DNA of 64,000 bases from NCBI GenBank assembly GCA_016192105.1, contig JACPUV010000037.1, positions 1 to 64,000 on the forward strand. Reading direction: 5' to 3'. The stretch is from Sphingobacteriales bacterium (lineage in GTDB: Bacteria; Bacteroidota; Bacteroidia; Chitinophagales; Chitinophagaceae). Numbering within the stretch: the first letter of the stretch is position 1; each line of letters opens with the position of its first letter. A program made the position numbers and the translations under genes. Positions 16,611 through 25,860 of this stretch are shown piece by piece. The notes under the pieces were generated by a model. The model ran no database searches and was not told the DNA's origin. It worked only from the letters and a program-made list of their open reading frames with translations.

Positions 16611-17891
16611 TTATAGTTTTATAAATTCCACCCGGCGGTTAAGGGCTTTGTTGGATGGGCTGTCATTGGCAGCAACCGGCTGACTTTCTCCCAGGCCATC
16701 GGTTTCCATCCTCGCCGCATCAATGCCGAAAGAGTTGACCAGTTCCTTTTTAACGGAAGCTGCCCGGCGCCTGGATAAATCCAGGTTGGACGCATCGGCT
16801 CCGTCCGCATCGGTATGACCAACTATTTTAATTTTCACGTCCGGATTTTCGGAAAGAATAGCGGCAATTTCTTTTAATGAACCATAAGACTGCGGTTTCA
16901 CCACGTCCTTATTTACGTCAAAGTAAATACCATAGCTCACGATCTTTCCTTCGGTCATCAGTTTATTCCGCATATCCGGTGCGCCAATGGCAACCCGGAC
17001 ATTGCTGACCATGGCCGCCCCGTCTTCGAAGCGGATCCTGTCCATCTTTACACTGGTTAGCGGGAAGGCCTTAGGCAGATCAAAAAGTTTGTTTTCATCC
17101 ACATAAAGGCGAACCCTTGCTTTTTGCACCCAGACCGCTACATGGTATTTCTGGTCTTCTTTCTGGAAAAATTGGCGGTCGTCTTTAAAACCGGTCTGTC
17201 CCAGGCCCTGGCCTTCGTTTCCATTGATATAGACCCTGTAACCCGGCCGGCCAAAATATTCCACTCCGAAACTGAAGCCGGCCTTGCCCGGTACAGACCC
17301 TCCATCCCAGGATTTGGCATTGATGCTTTGCATCAGCCGGAATCGGTAACCCTGCATGCGGCCTTGTTCTCCTTTAACAGGTATAATATCAAATTCCATC
17401 GTATAGTTTTCGGGCAGGTTCAGTAACGGATCTGTCCAGATAGAATTCCGGGTTGAAAAATTCATCCACTTCCCCGGGAAGAGGTTGGTGGTAACCACTT
17501 CGGCAGACCCGTTGGTATTCCACAAAGCCGGGAAGTCGCCCACATTGTCCTGGCTGAAATCATCAAAGAAGATCACTTTCTCTCCCGGTACAAAATCATA
17601 TTTGGAGTAGGTCTGCAGGGTGGGAGTTGTATCCTTCTGCACCGGGATTTCCGTATTCACCGGTGTTTCGGCGGGCTGTTCTTTCGGCACTTCTTTTTTT
17701 ACATCCTTTGTTTCTTCCTTTGGTTTTTCTTTTTTATCAAATATACTATCAACAGCCTGGTCGGTTTTTTTCTCAATGACCCGGTTGGCTTTCCGCTCCA
17801 GTAATTTTTTGGGATTCAGGATCTGGGCATTCAGGTTGACCGAAGAAAAAAACAGGATCGCCGCAAAGCAGTAAAGTGCTGATATTTTCAT
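16611..17891 (-). CDS. OmpA-family outer-membrane/periplasmic protein
   Basis: 426 residues. The start at 17891 opens into a signal peptide (MKISALYCFAAILFFSSVNLNAQ). Then a K/E/P/T-rich linker (DKKEKPKEETKDVKKE, about residues 50-85), a central laminin-G/lectin-like domain (FPGKWMNFSTRN, YHVAVWVQKARVRLYVDENKLFD), and a C-terminal OmpA domain at about 315-426 with IKIVGHTDADGAD, LDLSRRRAASVK and LNRRVEFIKL, the peptidoglycan-binding signature. The protein probably bridges the outer envelope and cell wall; the lectin-like domain may bind a glycan. TACCTTTT lies 15 bases before the ATG. It is not in an operon with the helicase on the same strand, whose stop is at 18019 and 127 bases upstream. 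Confidence 0.9.
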   Translation of the reverse strand: MKISALYCFAAILFFSSVNLNAQILNPKKLLERKANRVIEKKTDQAVDSIFDKKEKPKEETKDVKKEVPKEQPAETPVNTEIPVQKDTTPTLQTYSKYDFVPGEKVIFFDDFSQDNVGDFPALWNTNGSAEVVTTNLFPGKWMNFSTRNSIWTDPLLNLPENYTMEFDIIPVKGEQGRMQGYRFRLMQSINAKSWDGGSVPGKAGFSFGVEYFGRPGYRVYINGNEGQGLGQTGFKDDRQFFQKEDQKYHVAVWVQKARVRLYVDENKLFDLPKAFPLTSVKMDRIRFEDGAAMVSNVRVAIGAPDMRNKLMTEGKIVSYGIYFDVNKDVVKPQSYGSLKEIAAILSENPDVKIKIVGHTDADGADASNLDLSRRRAASVKKELVNSFGIDAARMETDGLGESQPVAANDSPSNKALNRRVEFIKL

Positions 17892-18018
17892 AGCCGTGTA
17901 TTTTTCAAAAGGTAGCTTTGCCAGCCCGCCTTTTAATTGATACCAGTCACTTTTAGCAATGATTCTTATCAAAAAATGGGGTAGTTGTAAAAAGAGTCCC
18001 TCGTCTTTTATCGGTATT

Positions 18019-19848
18019 TTACATGTCAAATTCCCATACAGTCCGGTATTGCCCCTGTTCTTCCACGTAAGACAGGAACGCACTGTAAAATTTATCGGCC
18101 CCGATGGTAGCGCTGTCCCCGATAATGACCAGTTGCTCCTTCGCCCGGGTAATCGCCACATTCATCCGCCGGTAATCTTTGAGGAACCCGATGTCACCGT
18201 CATCATTGCTGCGTACCAGCGATAACAGGATATTTTCTTTTTCCTGCCCCTGGAAACTGTCAATGGTACTGATTCGCAGTGTAGCCGGCAGGATTTCTTT
18301 TGCTGCGGCCACCTGCCCGGAATACGGGGAGATAAAGGCGGTCTTTGCAGGATCCCAGCCTTCCTTTTCTATGAGTTGCTGCAAAATCCGCAGTTCCCCT
18401 TCGTTCTGCAGGCTGATCCCGTCTGGCCCCTGTTTTTCCTGGTAACCTGAACCGGCCGTATCAATAAAACAAAGATGGGTGCCGGTATTGGCCAGGTGTG
18501 TCGCAGTTTTTAACAAGCGGTTATAGAAATGCCGGCTGCTGAAACCGGCAATGGCCTCCCGCATCCGGTACTGTATATTGAGCAGGTAAACCTGCCGGGT
18601 ATGACGAATTGCCACTTCGAGAATGGAGTTGTTGAACCCCTGGGCAGCGGCTTCCTGGCTGAGCACGGTGGGCGGAAGTTGCCAATGATCTCCTGCCAGT
18701 ACGATCTTTTCGGCCATCGGGAAAATACACCAGGCCAGGGGCTCTATACATTGCCCCGCTTCGTCTATGAAAAGGGTATTGAATTTCAGGTGACCCACAC
18801 CGGCATCATAGAGACCGATCGGTGTTCCCGCGATCACCGATGCTTCATCAATCAGTTTTTGCTCATTATATTCCTGCAACTTTTTTATCTCCGCCCGGAT
18901 CGATCTTACCTCCTTGAAAAGCAGGTTGCGTTGTTCCCGTTCCGCCTTGCCAAAACTCCGTTTGTATTTCAGGGCCATGCGCCTGAATTCCTCGGCACGG
19001 ATCTTTAATTGCCTGATTTCTTTCTGTGATTTGCTGTTGCCCAGTTTCCCTTCGGGTGTATGAGCAAAAATGGCCGCATCCGCCTTGCTGCTGTTCCCGA
19101 CCCGCAACAGATTTATATTATACTTCAGCAGGGTTTTGGCAATATGGTCAACCGCCGTATTACTGGGGGCGGATACCAATAACTTTTCCCCCCTGCTGGC
19201 CAACTGGTAAATGGCTTCCGCAAGGGTGCTGGTCTTACCGGTTCCCGGCGGGCCATGCACGATCAGGAAGGGTTCATGGCCACAAATGGCTTTCACCGCT
19301 TCCTGCTGGCTTGGGTTCAGCTTTTTATTATGAAATAAAATGGTTTCATCGGATACAGGTTTACCTGCCTGTTCCGGAACCGGTATGCCATGCAACTGCT
19401 CGAAAAGCCGGAAGAGGGGTTTATTTTGCTCCAGTTCCTTCAGTGCTTTTTTCATGATCTGGGTCGTTCGGGTATCAGGTGCCAGTTTGATTCCTGTGCC
19501 ATTGTCCTCGATCCAGTCCGGGAAATCGGGTGCAAACAAACGGAACTCACCCGATCTTCCATCCAGGCTGATCAGCACACCCTTCACCGGTTCCTCTCCG
19601 GTGGTAAAACATTCAATCGCGGCGCCGTCCCTGAATAGGTTTGTTTCGGGAGGGAAGGCTAATTTGAAACTGATCTCGGGGTAATCTGCATATCCAAAGC
19701 TCTTGCGTGTTACAATCAATGGATGCAGGGCCAGCCCCTCGGCCTTGAGTTGCCGGAGCGTATGTGCCTGGTCAAGCGAATAACGGGTGGCCTGTTCCTT
19801 TTCTTCCAGTTCCACACATGTCAGTAAGTTTTGCAGTTGCGGATGCAT
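18019..19848 (-). CDS. SF1 AAA-type DNA/RNA helicase (IGHMBP2/SMUBP-2-like)
   Basis: A 609-residue superfamily 1B helicase related to eukaryotic IGHMBP2/Upf1. Domains: N-terminal beta-barrel-like region (1-150), Walker A GPPGTGKTST at 199-208, a helical insertion with coiled-coil character at about 270-330, Walker B LFIDEAGQCIEPLAW, motif III GDHWQLPPTV, motif IV-V region (QYRMRE, STIDSFQGQEKENILLS) and motif VI NVAITRAKEQLVIIGD. All motifs look intact. These enzymes unwind or translocate on nucleic acid; the bacterial role is not established. No operon partner. Confidence 0.93.
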   Translation of the reverse strand: MHPQLQNLLTCVELEEKEQATRYSLDQAHTLRQLKAEGLALHPLIVTRKSFGYADYPEISFKLAFPPETNLFRDGAAIECFTTGEEPVKGVLISLDGRSGEFRLFAPDFPDWIEDNGTGIKLAPDTRTTQIMKKALKELEQNKPLFRLFEQLHGIPVPEQAGKPVSDETILFHNKKLNPSQQEAVKAICGHEPFLIVHGPPGTGKTSTLAEAIYQLASRGEKLLVSAPSNTAVDHIAKTLLKYNINLLRVGNSSKADAAIFAHTPEGKLGNSKSQKEIRQLKIRAEEFRRMALKYKRSFGKAEREQRNLLFKEVRSIRAEIKKLQEYNEQKLIDEASVIAGTPIGLYDAGVGHLKFNTLFIDEAGQCIEPLAWCIFPMAEKIVLAGDHWQLPPTVLSQEAAAQGFNNSILEVAIRHTRQVYLLNIQYRMREAIAGFSSRHFYNRLLKTATHLANTGTHLCFIDTAGSGYQEKQGPDGISLQNEGELRILQQLIEKEGWDPAKTAFISPYSGQVAAAKEILPATLRISTIDSFQGQEKENILLSLVRSNDDGDIGFLKDYRRMNVAITRAKEQLVIIGDSATIGADKFYSAFLSYVEEQGQYRTVWEFDM

Positions 19849-20102
19849 GGCGGAAGATAAGTAAATAGATGATTGGTTGAATTTTACCAGGTGCTTTCTA
19901 TTTACTTCTTTGCACAGCAGCTGAAAAACGGACCTGGTTCCTGTTTCTCCGGAATCACCTTCGGGTGTTGCCGGAAGAATGGTATTCAGCGGCCCCGAAA
20001 CAGTAGCGGCAATCCTGTTCTCATCAATAGTTTGATAACAGGCGGCGCCGCCTGCTACCTGCCCCGGAAATTTGGCTACATTTATTTATTATACGTTAAC
20101 AG

Positions 20103-20963
20103 ATGCCGGAAACTGCTGCAGAAAAAAACATCGCTGTACTTTGTAATGAACTGGCCGGGGCGGGAAGATCCGTACAACTGGCGGCCACCATTGACCTGTT
20201 GTTAACGGGAAAAGGTATCCCGCATATGCAGTTTACCCGAAACTGGCCGTCGGATTTTAGCAGCTTTACGGACCTGTTCCTGGTTGGGGGGGATGGTACC
20301 CTGAATTATTTTATCAATCATTACCCGGGCACCCGTCTGCCACTGGTTATTTTCAAAGGGGGAACGGGAAATGATTTTCATTGGTTGCTCTATGGTGATA
20401 TTACTCCTGAATCACAATTGGAAAAAGTGCTGGAGACTGCAGCCCGGCCCATTGATACGGGGGAATGCAATGGGCGTTATTTTATAAACGGGGTGGGAGC
20501 AGGTTTTGAGGGAGAAGTCGCCAAAGCACTTACAGCGCGGAAAAAATTACCCGGGAACTCCTCCTACCTGCTTACTATTTTGCAGAAAATCTTCTCCTAC
20601 CGTTCACAGGAATACAGGATCCGGTCGGGAAACCAGGTGATCACAGGAAAAAAACTGCTGGTGGATATCTGCAATGGGAGGAGGGCGGGGGGTGGTTTTC
20701 AAGTGGCGCCGGTAGCCCGTGCGGATGACGGCTGTTTAGACCTGGTGGTTGCCGGTGCACTGGGCTCACTGAAACGCCTTTTCTATCTTCCGGTCATCGA
20801 AAAGGGCAAGCACCTGTCTCTTTCCTTCATTCAGCACTATGCGGTAAAAACTGCGACCATCGAAAGTGATAAACGCATTCAGTATCACCTGGATGGTGAA
20901 TACGGAGAAGCGGATAAACTGGATATCCGTGTACATAAAGCGGCCCTGCTATTCAGGTATTGA
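20103..20963 (+). CDS. Diacylglycerol/lipid kinase family protein
   Basis: 286 residues with the DAGK catalytic fold. LVGGDGTLNYFIN at about 61-73 is the ATP-binding GGDGT motif, followed by FKGGTGNDFHW (the GTGND motif) and DTGECNGRYFINGVGAGFEGE. The C-terminal half has the beta-sandwich of YegS/DgkB-like kinases with DDGCLDLVV and YHLDGEYGE. The likely substrate is a membrane lipid such as diacylglycerol; the exact one cannot be told. It is first of three same-strand genes (acetyltransferase, ABC ATPase) with gaps of about 100 and 40 bases. TACATTTA lies 18 bases before the ATG. Confidence 0.9.
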   Translation: MPETAAEKNIAVLCNELAGAGRSVQLAATIDLLLTGKGIPHMQFTRNWPSDFSSFTDLFLVGGDGTLNYFINHYPGTRLPLVIFKGGTGNDFHWLLYGDITPESQLEKVLETAARPIDTGECNGRYFINGVGAGFEGEVAKALTARKKLPGNSSYLLTILQKIFSYRSQEYRIRSGNQVITGKKLLVDICNGRRAGGGFQVAPVARADDGCLDLVVAGALGSLKRLFYLPVIEKGKHLSLSFIQHYAVKTATIESDKRIQYHLDGEYGEADKLDIRVHKAALLFRY

Positions 20964-21061
20964 CCGGTGGCGGCTGGCGGTATTCCCCTTTACTCATCCT
21001 GTTTTTTAAGAGCGGTGACAGCAGGCGGGACAGTTCCGCCCATTTCTTTTATTTTTGTGGT

Positions 21062-21592
21062 ATGCTCCTCTTTTCTGATCCGCATATCCGGTTTGCTGTA
21101 CGGGATGATATCCCCGATATCATGCGGCTCCTGAACAGTGCCTACCGGGGTGAAAGTTCCCGTAAAGGCTGGACCACGGAAGCAGACCTGATCGCAGGGG
21201 ATGTAAGAACCGATGAGAAGAACCTGCTGGACATTATGAATCTGGAAGGCAGTGTTTTTCTGAAATATGCAGAACCGGAAGGAACGATCATAGGTTGTGT
21301 TAACCTGCAGAAACATGCGGACCGCATTTACCTGGGAATGTTCAGCGTATCGCCTGCCCTCCAGGGAGAAGGTGTGGGAAAAAAAATATTAAAGGCCGCT
21401 GAGGAATATGCCCGTTCAGTTCATTGCCATTCGATTTTTATGTCGGTGATCTCTGTTCGCTCCAAACTCATCAGCTGGTACCAGCGGCATGGTTATGCCG
21501 ATACCGGTCAGCGTAAACCATTTTTTGAAGATGAACTGACCGGTAAACACCTGCGGGAGCTGGAATTTATCATACTGGAAAAACCGGTCTGA
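21062..21592 (+). CDS. GNAT-family N-acetyltransferase
   Basis: 176 residues. Start at 21062 because the domain begins immediately after (IRFAVRDDIPDIMRLLNSAYRGE). The acetyl-CoA site is LGMFSVSPALQGEGVGKKILKAAEEYAR, with the Q/RxxGxG/A loop reading QGEGVG, and the motif B region WYQRHGYADTGQRKPF is present. The acceptor substrate is unknown. It probably shares a transcript with the flanking lipid kinase and ABC ATPase genes, which need not imply shared function. Confidence 0.88.
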   Translation: MLLFSDPHIRFAVRDDIPDIMRLLNSAYRGESSRKGWTTEADLIAGDVRTDEKNLLDIMNLEGSVFLKYAEPEGTIIGCVNLQKHADRIYLGMFSVSPALQGEGVGKKILKAAEEYARSVHCHSIFMSVISVRSKLISWYQRHGYADTGQRKPFFEDELTGKHLRELEFIILEKPV

Positions 21593-21632
21593 CCAAATGC
21601 TGCCGGGGTCTCGAAATGGCCTATTTTCGGGC

Positions 21633-22613
21633 ATGGTTTTATTGGACATATCAGGATTGGAAAAAAATGAAGCAACGGGATTTGCTGTCAGGGATATTCA
21701 ATTTACACAGGAGATTTACCAAAACATCGCCATTGTGGGCGAAACCGGTTCGGGAAAAACCAGTTTACTGAAAATGATCGCGGGCCTGTTGCAGCCTGAT
21801 AAGGGAACGATCCTCTTTCAGGGGGAGCGGGTAAAGGGTCCACTGGAGAAACTGCTGCCCGGGCATCCGGGGATCGCGTACCTCAGCCAGCATTTTGAAC
21901 TCCGGAACAATTACCGGGTGGAAGAGGAACTCGAATCAAAGAACCTGTTACCGGAAACAGCGGCAAACAGGATCTATGATATCTGCCGGATCGGCCATTT
22001 GAAAAAGCGACGCACGGATCAGTTATCGGGCGGGGAAAGACAGCGGATCGTACTGGCCCGGCTGCTCACCACCTCTCCCGGACTATTGTTACTGGATGAA
22101 CCCTTTTCCAACCTGGACCGGCTGCATAAACAAATTATCAAAGAAGTATTGAAGGACCTGGTGGAGAAGCTGCATATTACCTGTATCCTTGTTTCGCATG
22201 ATGCAGCGGATGCCTTATCCTGGGCCGAACGGATACTGGTTATGCGGGATGGCCGCATTATACAGGATGGAAAACCCGAAATGATTTATGAACAACCGGC
22301 CGATGTTTATTGTGCGGGCCTGCTGGGTGAGTACAACCTGCTGGATGACCGGCTGGCTGCTGTATTCCTGGAAAAAAACCGGAAGGCGGTACCGGGCAAA
22401 CAATGGATGGTCCGGCCGGAAAAATTCAGGACCGGCAAACCGGGGGAGGGGCAGGTGGATGCACAGATCACGGCTGTTTCCTATTGCGGCAGTCATTATA
22501 GGGTAAGCATGCAGGCGGAAAAGCAGGAGATAATAGTTCGTATGAACAAAAGAACAGCAGTGGGTGATTGGGTTGGCTTATCTTTATCGGCCGCAGACGG
22601 CTGGTTTGTCTAA
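21633..22613 (+). CDS. ABC transporter ATP-binding protein, no permease nearby
   Basis: 326 residues from the ATG at 21633, where the ATPase domain starts (MVLLDISGLEKNEA). Walker A GETGSGKT at 36-43, Q-loop YLSQHFELRNN, signature LSGGERQRIVLARLL, Walker B LLLLDEPFSNLDRL and switch VSHDAADAL are all intact. A C-terminal extension of about 90 residues (QWMVRPEKFRT, VDAQITAVSYCGSHYRVSM) is TOBE-like, as in importers of iron, spermidine, molybdate or sugars. No membrane or binding-protein gene adjoins, so the transport partner must be elsewhere, or the protein may do something else. It is third of a three-gene run. Confidence 0.9.
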   Translation: MVLLDISGLEKNEATGFAVRDIQFTQEIYQNIAIVGETGSGKTSLLKMIAGLLQPDKGTILFQGERVKGPLEKLLPGHPGIAYLSQHFELRNNYRVEEELESKNLLPETAANRIYDICRIGHLKKRRTDQLSGGERQRIVLARLLTTSPGLLLLDEPFSNLDRLHKQIIKEVLKDLVEKLHITCILVSHDAADALSWAERILVMRDGRIIQDGKPEMIYEQPADVYCAGLLGEYNLLDDRLAAVFLEKNRKAVPGKQWMVRPEKFRTGKPGEGQVDAQITAVSYCGSHYRVSMQAEKQEIIVRMNKRTAVGDWVGLSLSAADGWFV

Positions 22614-22618
22614 ATTTG
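22611..22618 (+). promoter_or_regulatory. -7 element TAAATTTG
   Basis: Full match to TAnnTTTG, overlapping the stop of the ABC gene and 23 bases before the ATG at 22642. No clear -33 box. Confidence 0.4.
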
Positions 22619-22641
22619 TTGAAGTCTTAAAAATACTTTTT

Positions 22642-23001
22642 ATGAAATTATTTACCCTCCTGATGGTTGGCTGCCTTACCGGTATGACGGCTTTTAGCCA
22701 GCAAACAACCCGCCCCTTATCGGTGCCGGATTCCACTCAAAAAATACAGGTAGTGGAAACCGCCTGTGGGCAATGCCAGTTTGGTTTGAAAGCAAAGGGC
22801 TGCAGTCTGGCCGTACGGATCAACGGCAAAGCTTATTTTGTAGATGGTACATCCATCGACGAGCACGGGGACGCCCATGCGGACGATGGATTCTGCAATG
22901 CGATCCGCAAGGGGGAAGTACAGGGAAAACTGATCAATGGAAGATTTAAAGTGACCTATTTCAAATTGCTGACCACCGGGGTAAAACCGCCACAACCATA
23001 A
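22642..23001 (+). CDS. Secreted DUF6370-like protein
   Basis: 119 residues starting at the ATG at 22642 with a signal peptide (MKLFTLLMVGCLTGMTAFSQ). The mature part is compact: VVETACGQCQFGLKAKGC, then AVRINGKAYFVDG, DEHGDAHADDGFCNAIRKGEVQG and RFKVTYFKLL. Four conserved-looking cysteines (CGQC, GC, FC) and the histidine cluster suggest a metal or redox site; that is inference. I match it to the DUF6370 family from memory with moderate confidence. A broken caspase-like gene follows directly. Confidence 0.8.
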   Translation: MKLFTLLMVGCLTGMTAFSQQTTRPLSVPDSTQKIQVVETACGQCQFGLKAKGCSLAVRINGKAYFVDGTSIDEHGDAHADDGFCNAIRKGEVQGKLINGRFKVTYFKLLTTGVKPPQP

Positions 23002-23029
23002 AGCAGTTCGGGGCGGGCCCCGTCAGTGA

Positions 23030-23661
23030 AAGTTCATTGTTTCAGGTACTGATTTCAGAAAAGTGAATGTGGACAAAGCGGTCAGTTCCGTGCGGCCGGG
23101 TCCGAATGATATTGTGGTGTTTTATTATTCCGGCCACGGGTTCAATGAGGTGGATGAAGGATACCAGTTTCCTTACCTGGACCTGCGTGACAAAGGCTTT
23201 CAGCATTACGGGGGACCTTTTACCCTCAATATTGAATCCATTTACCAGAAGCTGAAAGCAAAAGGCGGAAGACTGAACCTGGTACTGAGTGATTGCTGTA
23301 ACCGCGATCCGACTTCCGGCGCCCTGGTCAGCTCGGAAGGAGCTTCTACACGAACTTCGTCTATTGGCTGGAGCAAAGAGAATTGCCAGGCCCTTTCCTG
23401 TCGCAAAGACCCATGTCCCTGCTGATGACAGCGGCTCAGAAGGGTGAATTATCCGCCGGGAATGCAGCCGACGGGGGGATCTTCACATTCAATTTCAGGG
23501 AATCACTTGAAAAATCGCCGGGCTCCTTTACCAAAAAACCTACCTGGAATACACTGGTGGCCGCTGCTAAAGCCCAAACCATCAATAAGGCAAGGCATAC
23601 CTGGTGTGATAAGGAAAAAAAACAGGTATGTGTCCAGAACCCGGTATTCAAAATCGACTAA
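23030..23661 (+). pseudogene. Caspase-like (peptidase C14) gene, 5'-truncated and frameshifted
   Basis: The first frame carries the caspase-like core: DIVVFYYSGHGFNEVDEGYQ with the catalytic-type histidine in SGHG, and LNLVLSDCCNRD with the catalytic-type cysteine. It runs into a stop at 23425, while the matching continuation (LSQRPMSLLMTAAQKGE to the stop at 23661) is in another frame. Inserting one T in the CTTTC run at 23394-23396 would restore a continuous QALFLSQRPMS. On the 5' side the frame opens at 23030 with no proper start, and the usual first 100 or so residues of the family are missing. So the gene has lost its beginning and one base. Confidence 0.8.
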
Positions 23662-23728
23662 GAGTAAAAAGGCTGAATGTATTTACCCGGGTTACCCCGT
23701 TTCTTCATGCCGCGTACCGGGATTGAAA

Positions 23729-23736
23729 TATCTTTG
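23729..23736 (+). promoter_or_regulatory. -7 element TATCTTTG of the amylase gene
   Basis: Full match to TAnnTTTG, 18 bases before the ATG at 23755. A weak TTCA sits 21 bases upstream of it. Confidence 0.5.
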
Positions 23737-23754
23737 GGCCTTAATAAGTGCTTC

Positions 23755-25629
23755 ATGAAAAACTCAATACCGGTTGCTATTCAACACACCCTGTACATCC
23801 TGGTACTTCCTGTCCTTTTGTTTTCTATTCCACTCAACGCGCAAACTTTGCGGGTGGAGCCCATGAACTGGTGGGTGGGAATGAAGAACAGTACCCTGCA
23901 ATTACTGGTGTACGGGGAAGGGATCGGAGCGACCACAGTTTCTCTCCGGTACCAGGGAGTGAGCATCCGCAACGTACATAAAGCGGATAGCCCGGATTAT
24001 CTCTTTATCGACCTGCAGGTTTCCCCTTCCACCCGGCCGGGAACCTTTCCTATACAATTTAAAAAGGAGGGAAGGGTAACTGCTTCTTATCAATACCGTT
24101 TATCTGCGCGGAATAAAACGACCGCAAAAGTGAAAGGCTTTTCATCTTCCGATGTGATCTACCTGGTTACCCCGGATCGTTTTTCCAATGGGGATCCGTC
24201 CAATGACCAGGTGGAAGGTATGCGGGAGACCGCTGTGAACCGCACCGATGATTATGGCCGGCACGGCGGCGATATCCGCGGGATCATTAACAACCTGGAT
24301 TATATTTCCTCCATGGGGTTTACCGCTGTCTGGCCCATGCCCCTGCTGGAAAACGATATGCCCCAGGCATCTTATCACGGGTATGCCATCACTGATTATT
24401 ATAAAGTGGATCCACGCTACGGAAACCTGGATGACTACAAAGAACTGGCTGATAAAGCCCGGCAAAAGGGACTGAAACTGATCTTTGACGGCGTCTTAAA
24501 TCATACGGGGTCTTATTACTGGTGGATGAAAGATTTGCCGTTCCGGAACTGGGTCAATTATGCCGATTCTATCCGGATCACCAATCACCGCCGTACGGTA
24601 AACCAGGACCTGTATGCCGCCGCCTCGGATAAAGAAAGGATGGTCCGGGGCTGGTTTGTGGAGCAGATGCCCGATCTGAACCAGGAAAATCCTTTTCTCG
24701 CTGAGTACCTTATTCAGAATAATATCTGGTGGATTGAGACCCTGGGACTGGCCGGGATCCGCCAGGATACCTATCCCTATTCCCAGAAAAAATTCCTGGA
24801 GCAATGGACCTGCCGCATCATGAATGAATATCCCGGCTTCAGTATTGTGGGAGAGGAATGGACTACCAATCCGCTGATTGCCGCCTACTGGCAAAAGGGA
24901 AAACAAAATACAACCGGGTACCGGGGTTGCCTGAAAAGCACCATGGACTTCCCGTTGCAATCTGCCCTGGTGCAGGCATTGACGGAGCCGGAATCCTGGG
25001 ATAAAGGCCTGGTGAAATTATATGAAGCACTCGCCAATGATTTCGTATATGCCAATCCGAAAGACCTGTTGGTATTCGGCGATAACCATGATATGGATCG
25101 TCTTTTCACATTCCTGAAAAAAGACCCCGGTCTGATGCAGATGGCCCTGGCTTACCTGCTGACCATCCGGGGTATCCCGCAACTCTATTATGGTACGGAA
25201 ATCCTGCTCGAAAATTCCGCCAAACCCGGAGACCACGGACTGATCCGCTCCGATTTTCCCGGCGGATGGAAAGAAGATACGATGAATGGGTTTACCGGGG
25301 CCGGTCTCTCCGCTGATCAGCTGCGCATCCAGTCCTTTCTGAAAAAACTGCTCAACTGGCGGAAAAATAAAACCGTGATCCACCAGGGAAATACACTGCA
25401 TTTCGCCCCGGCCGGCGGAACCTATATCTTCTTCCGGTACAACGAGAAAGAAACCGTGATGGTGATCCTTAACAAGAATAACAAACCGGCAAAACTGGAG
25501 ACCTCCCGTTTTGCGGAGATCGTAAAAGACAAAAAAACAGCTACCGATGTGATCCTGGGTGATACCTACCCGCTGGGCACGGAACTCACGGTTCCCGCAA
25601 GATCAGCACTCATACTGGAACTGAAATAA
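23755..25629 (+). CDS. Secreted GH13 alpha-amylase/neopullulanase (cyclomaltodextrinase type)
   Basis: Hydrolyses alpha-1,4 (and possibly alpha-1,6) links in starch, pullulan or cyclodextrins, probably in the periplasm or on the cell surface. 624 residues: signal peptide 1-29, N-terminal cyclomaltodextrinase-type beta domain (MNWWVGMKNSTLQLLVYGEG), the TIM barrel from about 130, and a C-terminal beta domain. Catalytic residues are visible: nucleophile Asp338 in GIRQD, acid/base Glu367 in IVGEEW and Asp446 in FGDNHDMD; region I reads DGVLNH. ATG 23755 chosen for the signal peptide. Bacteroidota homologues work in sus-like systems, but no susC/D pair is nearby. Confidence 0.93.
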   Translation: MKNSIPVAIQHTLYILVLPVLLFSIPLNAQTLRVEPMNWWVGMKNSTLQLLVYGEGIGATTVSLRYQGVSIRNVHKADSPDYLFIDLQVSPSTRPGTFPIQFKKEGRVTASYQYRLSARNKTTAKVKGFSSSDVIYLVTPDRFSNGDPSNDQVEGMRETAVNRTDDYGRHGGDIRGIINNLDYISSMGFTAVWPMPLLENDMPQASYHGYAITDYYKVDPRYGNLDDYKELADKARQKGLKLIFDGVLNHTGSYYWWMKDLPFRNWVNYADSIRITNHRRTVNQDLYAAASDKERMVRGWFVEQMPDLNQENPFLAEYLIQNNIWWIETLGLAGIRQDTYPYSQKKFLEQWTCRIMNEYPGFSIVGEEWTTNPLIAAYWQKGKQNTTGYRGCLKSTMDFPLQSALVQALTEPESWDKGLVKLYEALANDFVYANPKDLLVFGDNHDMDRLFTFLKKDPGLMQMALAYLLTIRGIPQLYYGTEILLENSAKPGDHGLIRSDFPGGWKEDTMNGFTGAGLSADQLRIQSFLKKLLNWRKNKTVIHQGNTLHFAPAGGTYIFFRYNEKETVMVILNKNNKPAKLETSRFAEIVKDKKTATDVILGDTYPLGTELTVPARSALILELK

Positions 25630-25798
25630 GTTGTGCAATCTCAGGTTGACGATAATCCCGGCGCTTTCGTTTTAAGCCCCGTGCCAGGAGTTGCGGGATT
25701 AATAGTACGGTAACTAATCATCGGTTCTGCAGCTCAAAGCTCACCGTTTGCAGCTTTTTGATAGCAGCATTTCGACTTTATACACAGGATCAGATAAA

Positions 25799-25835
25799 AA
25801 AAGCGGCCGTCCTTTATACCGGGGCGGCCGCTTTT
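25799..25835. terminator. Bidirectional terminator
   Basis: An 11-bp perfect stem, AAAAGCGGCCG (25799-25809) with CGGCCGCTTTT (25825-25835), with A/T tracts on both sides. It lies between the convergent amylase and FadL-like genes. Confidence 0.8.
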
Positions 25836-25860
25836 AGTAAGATATGCTCAGGGGAATTGG

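Noticed and set aside
23063..23425. Intact short caspase-like protein
   Set aside because: The frame lacks the family N-terminus and its end diverges from the family sequence, which continues in another frame after a one-base loss; it is better read as a pseudogene.
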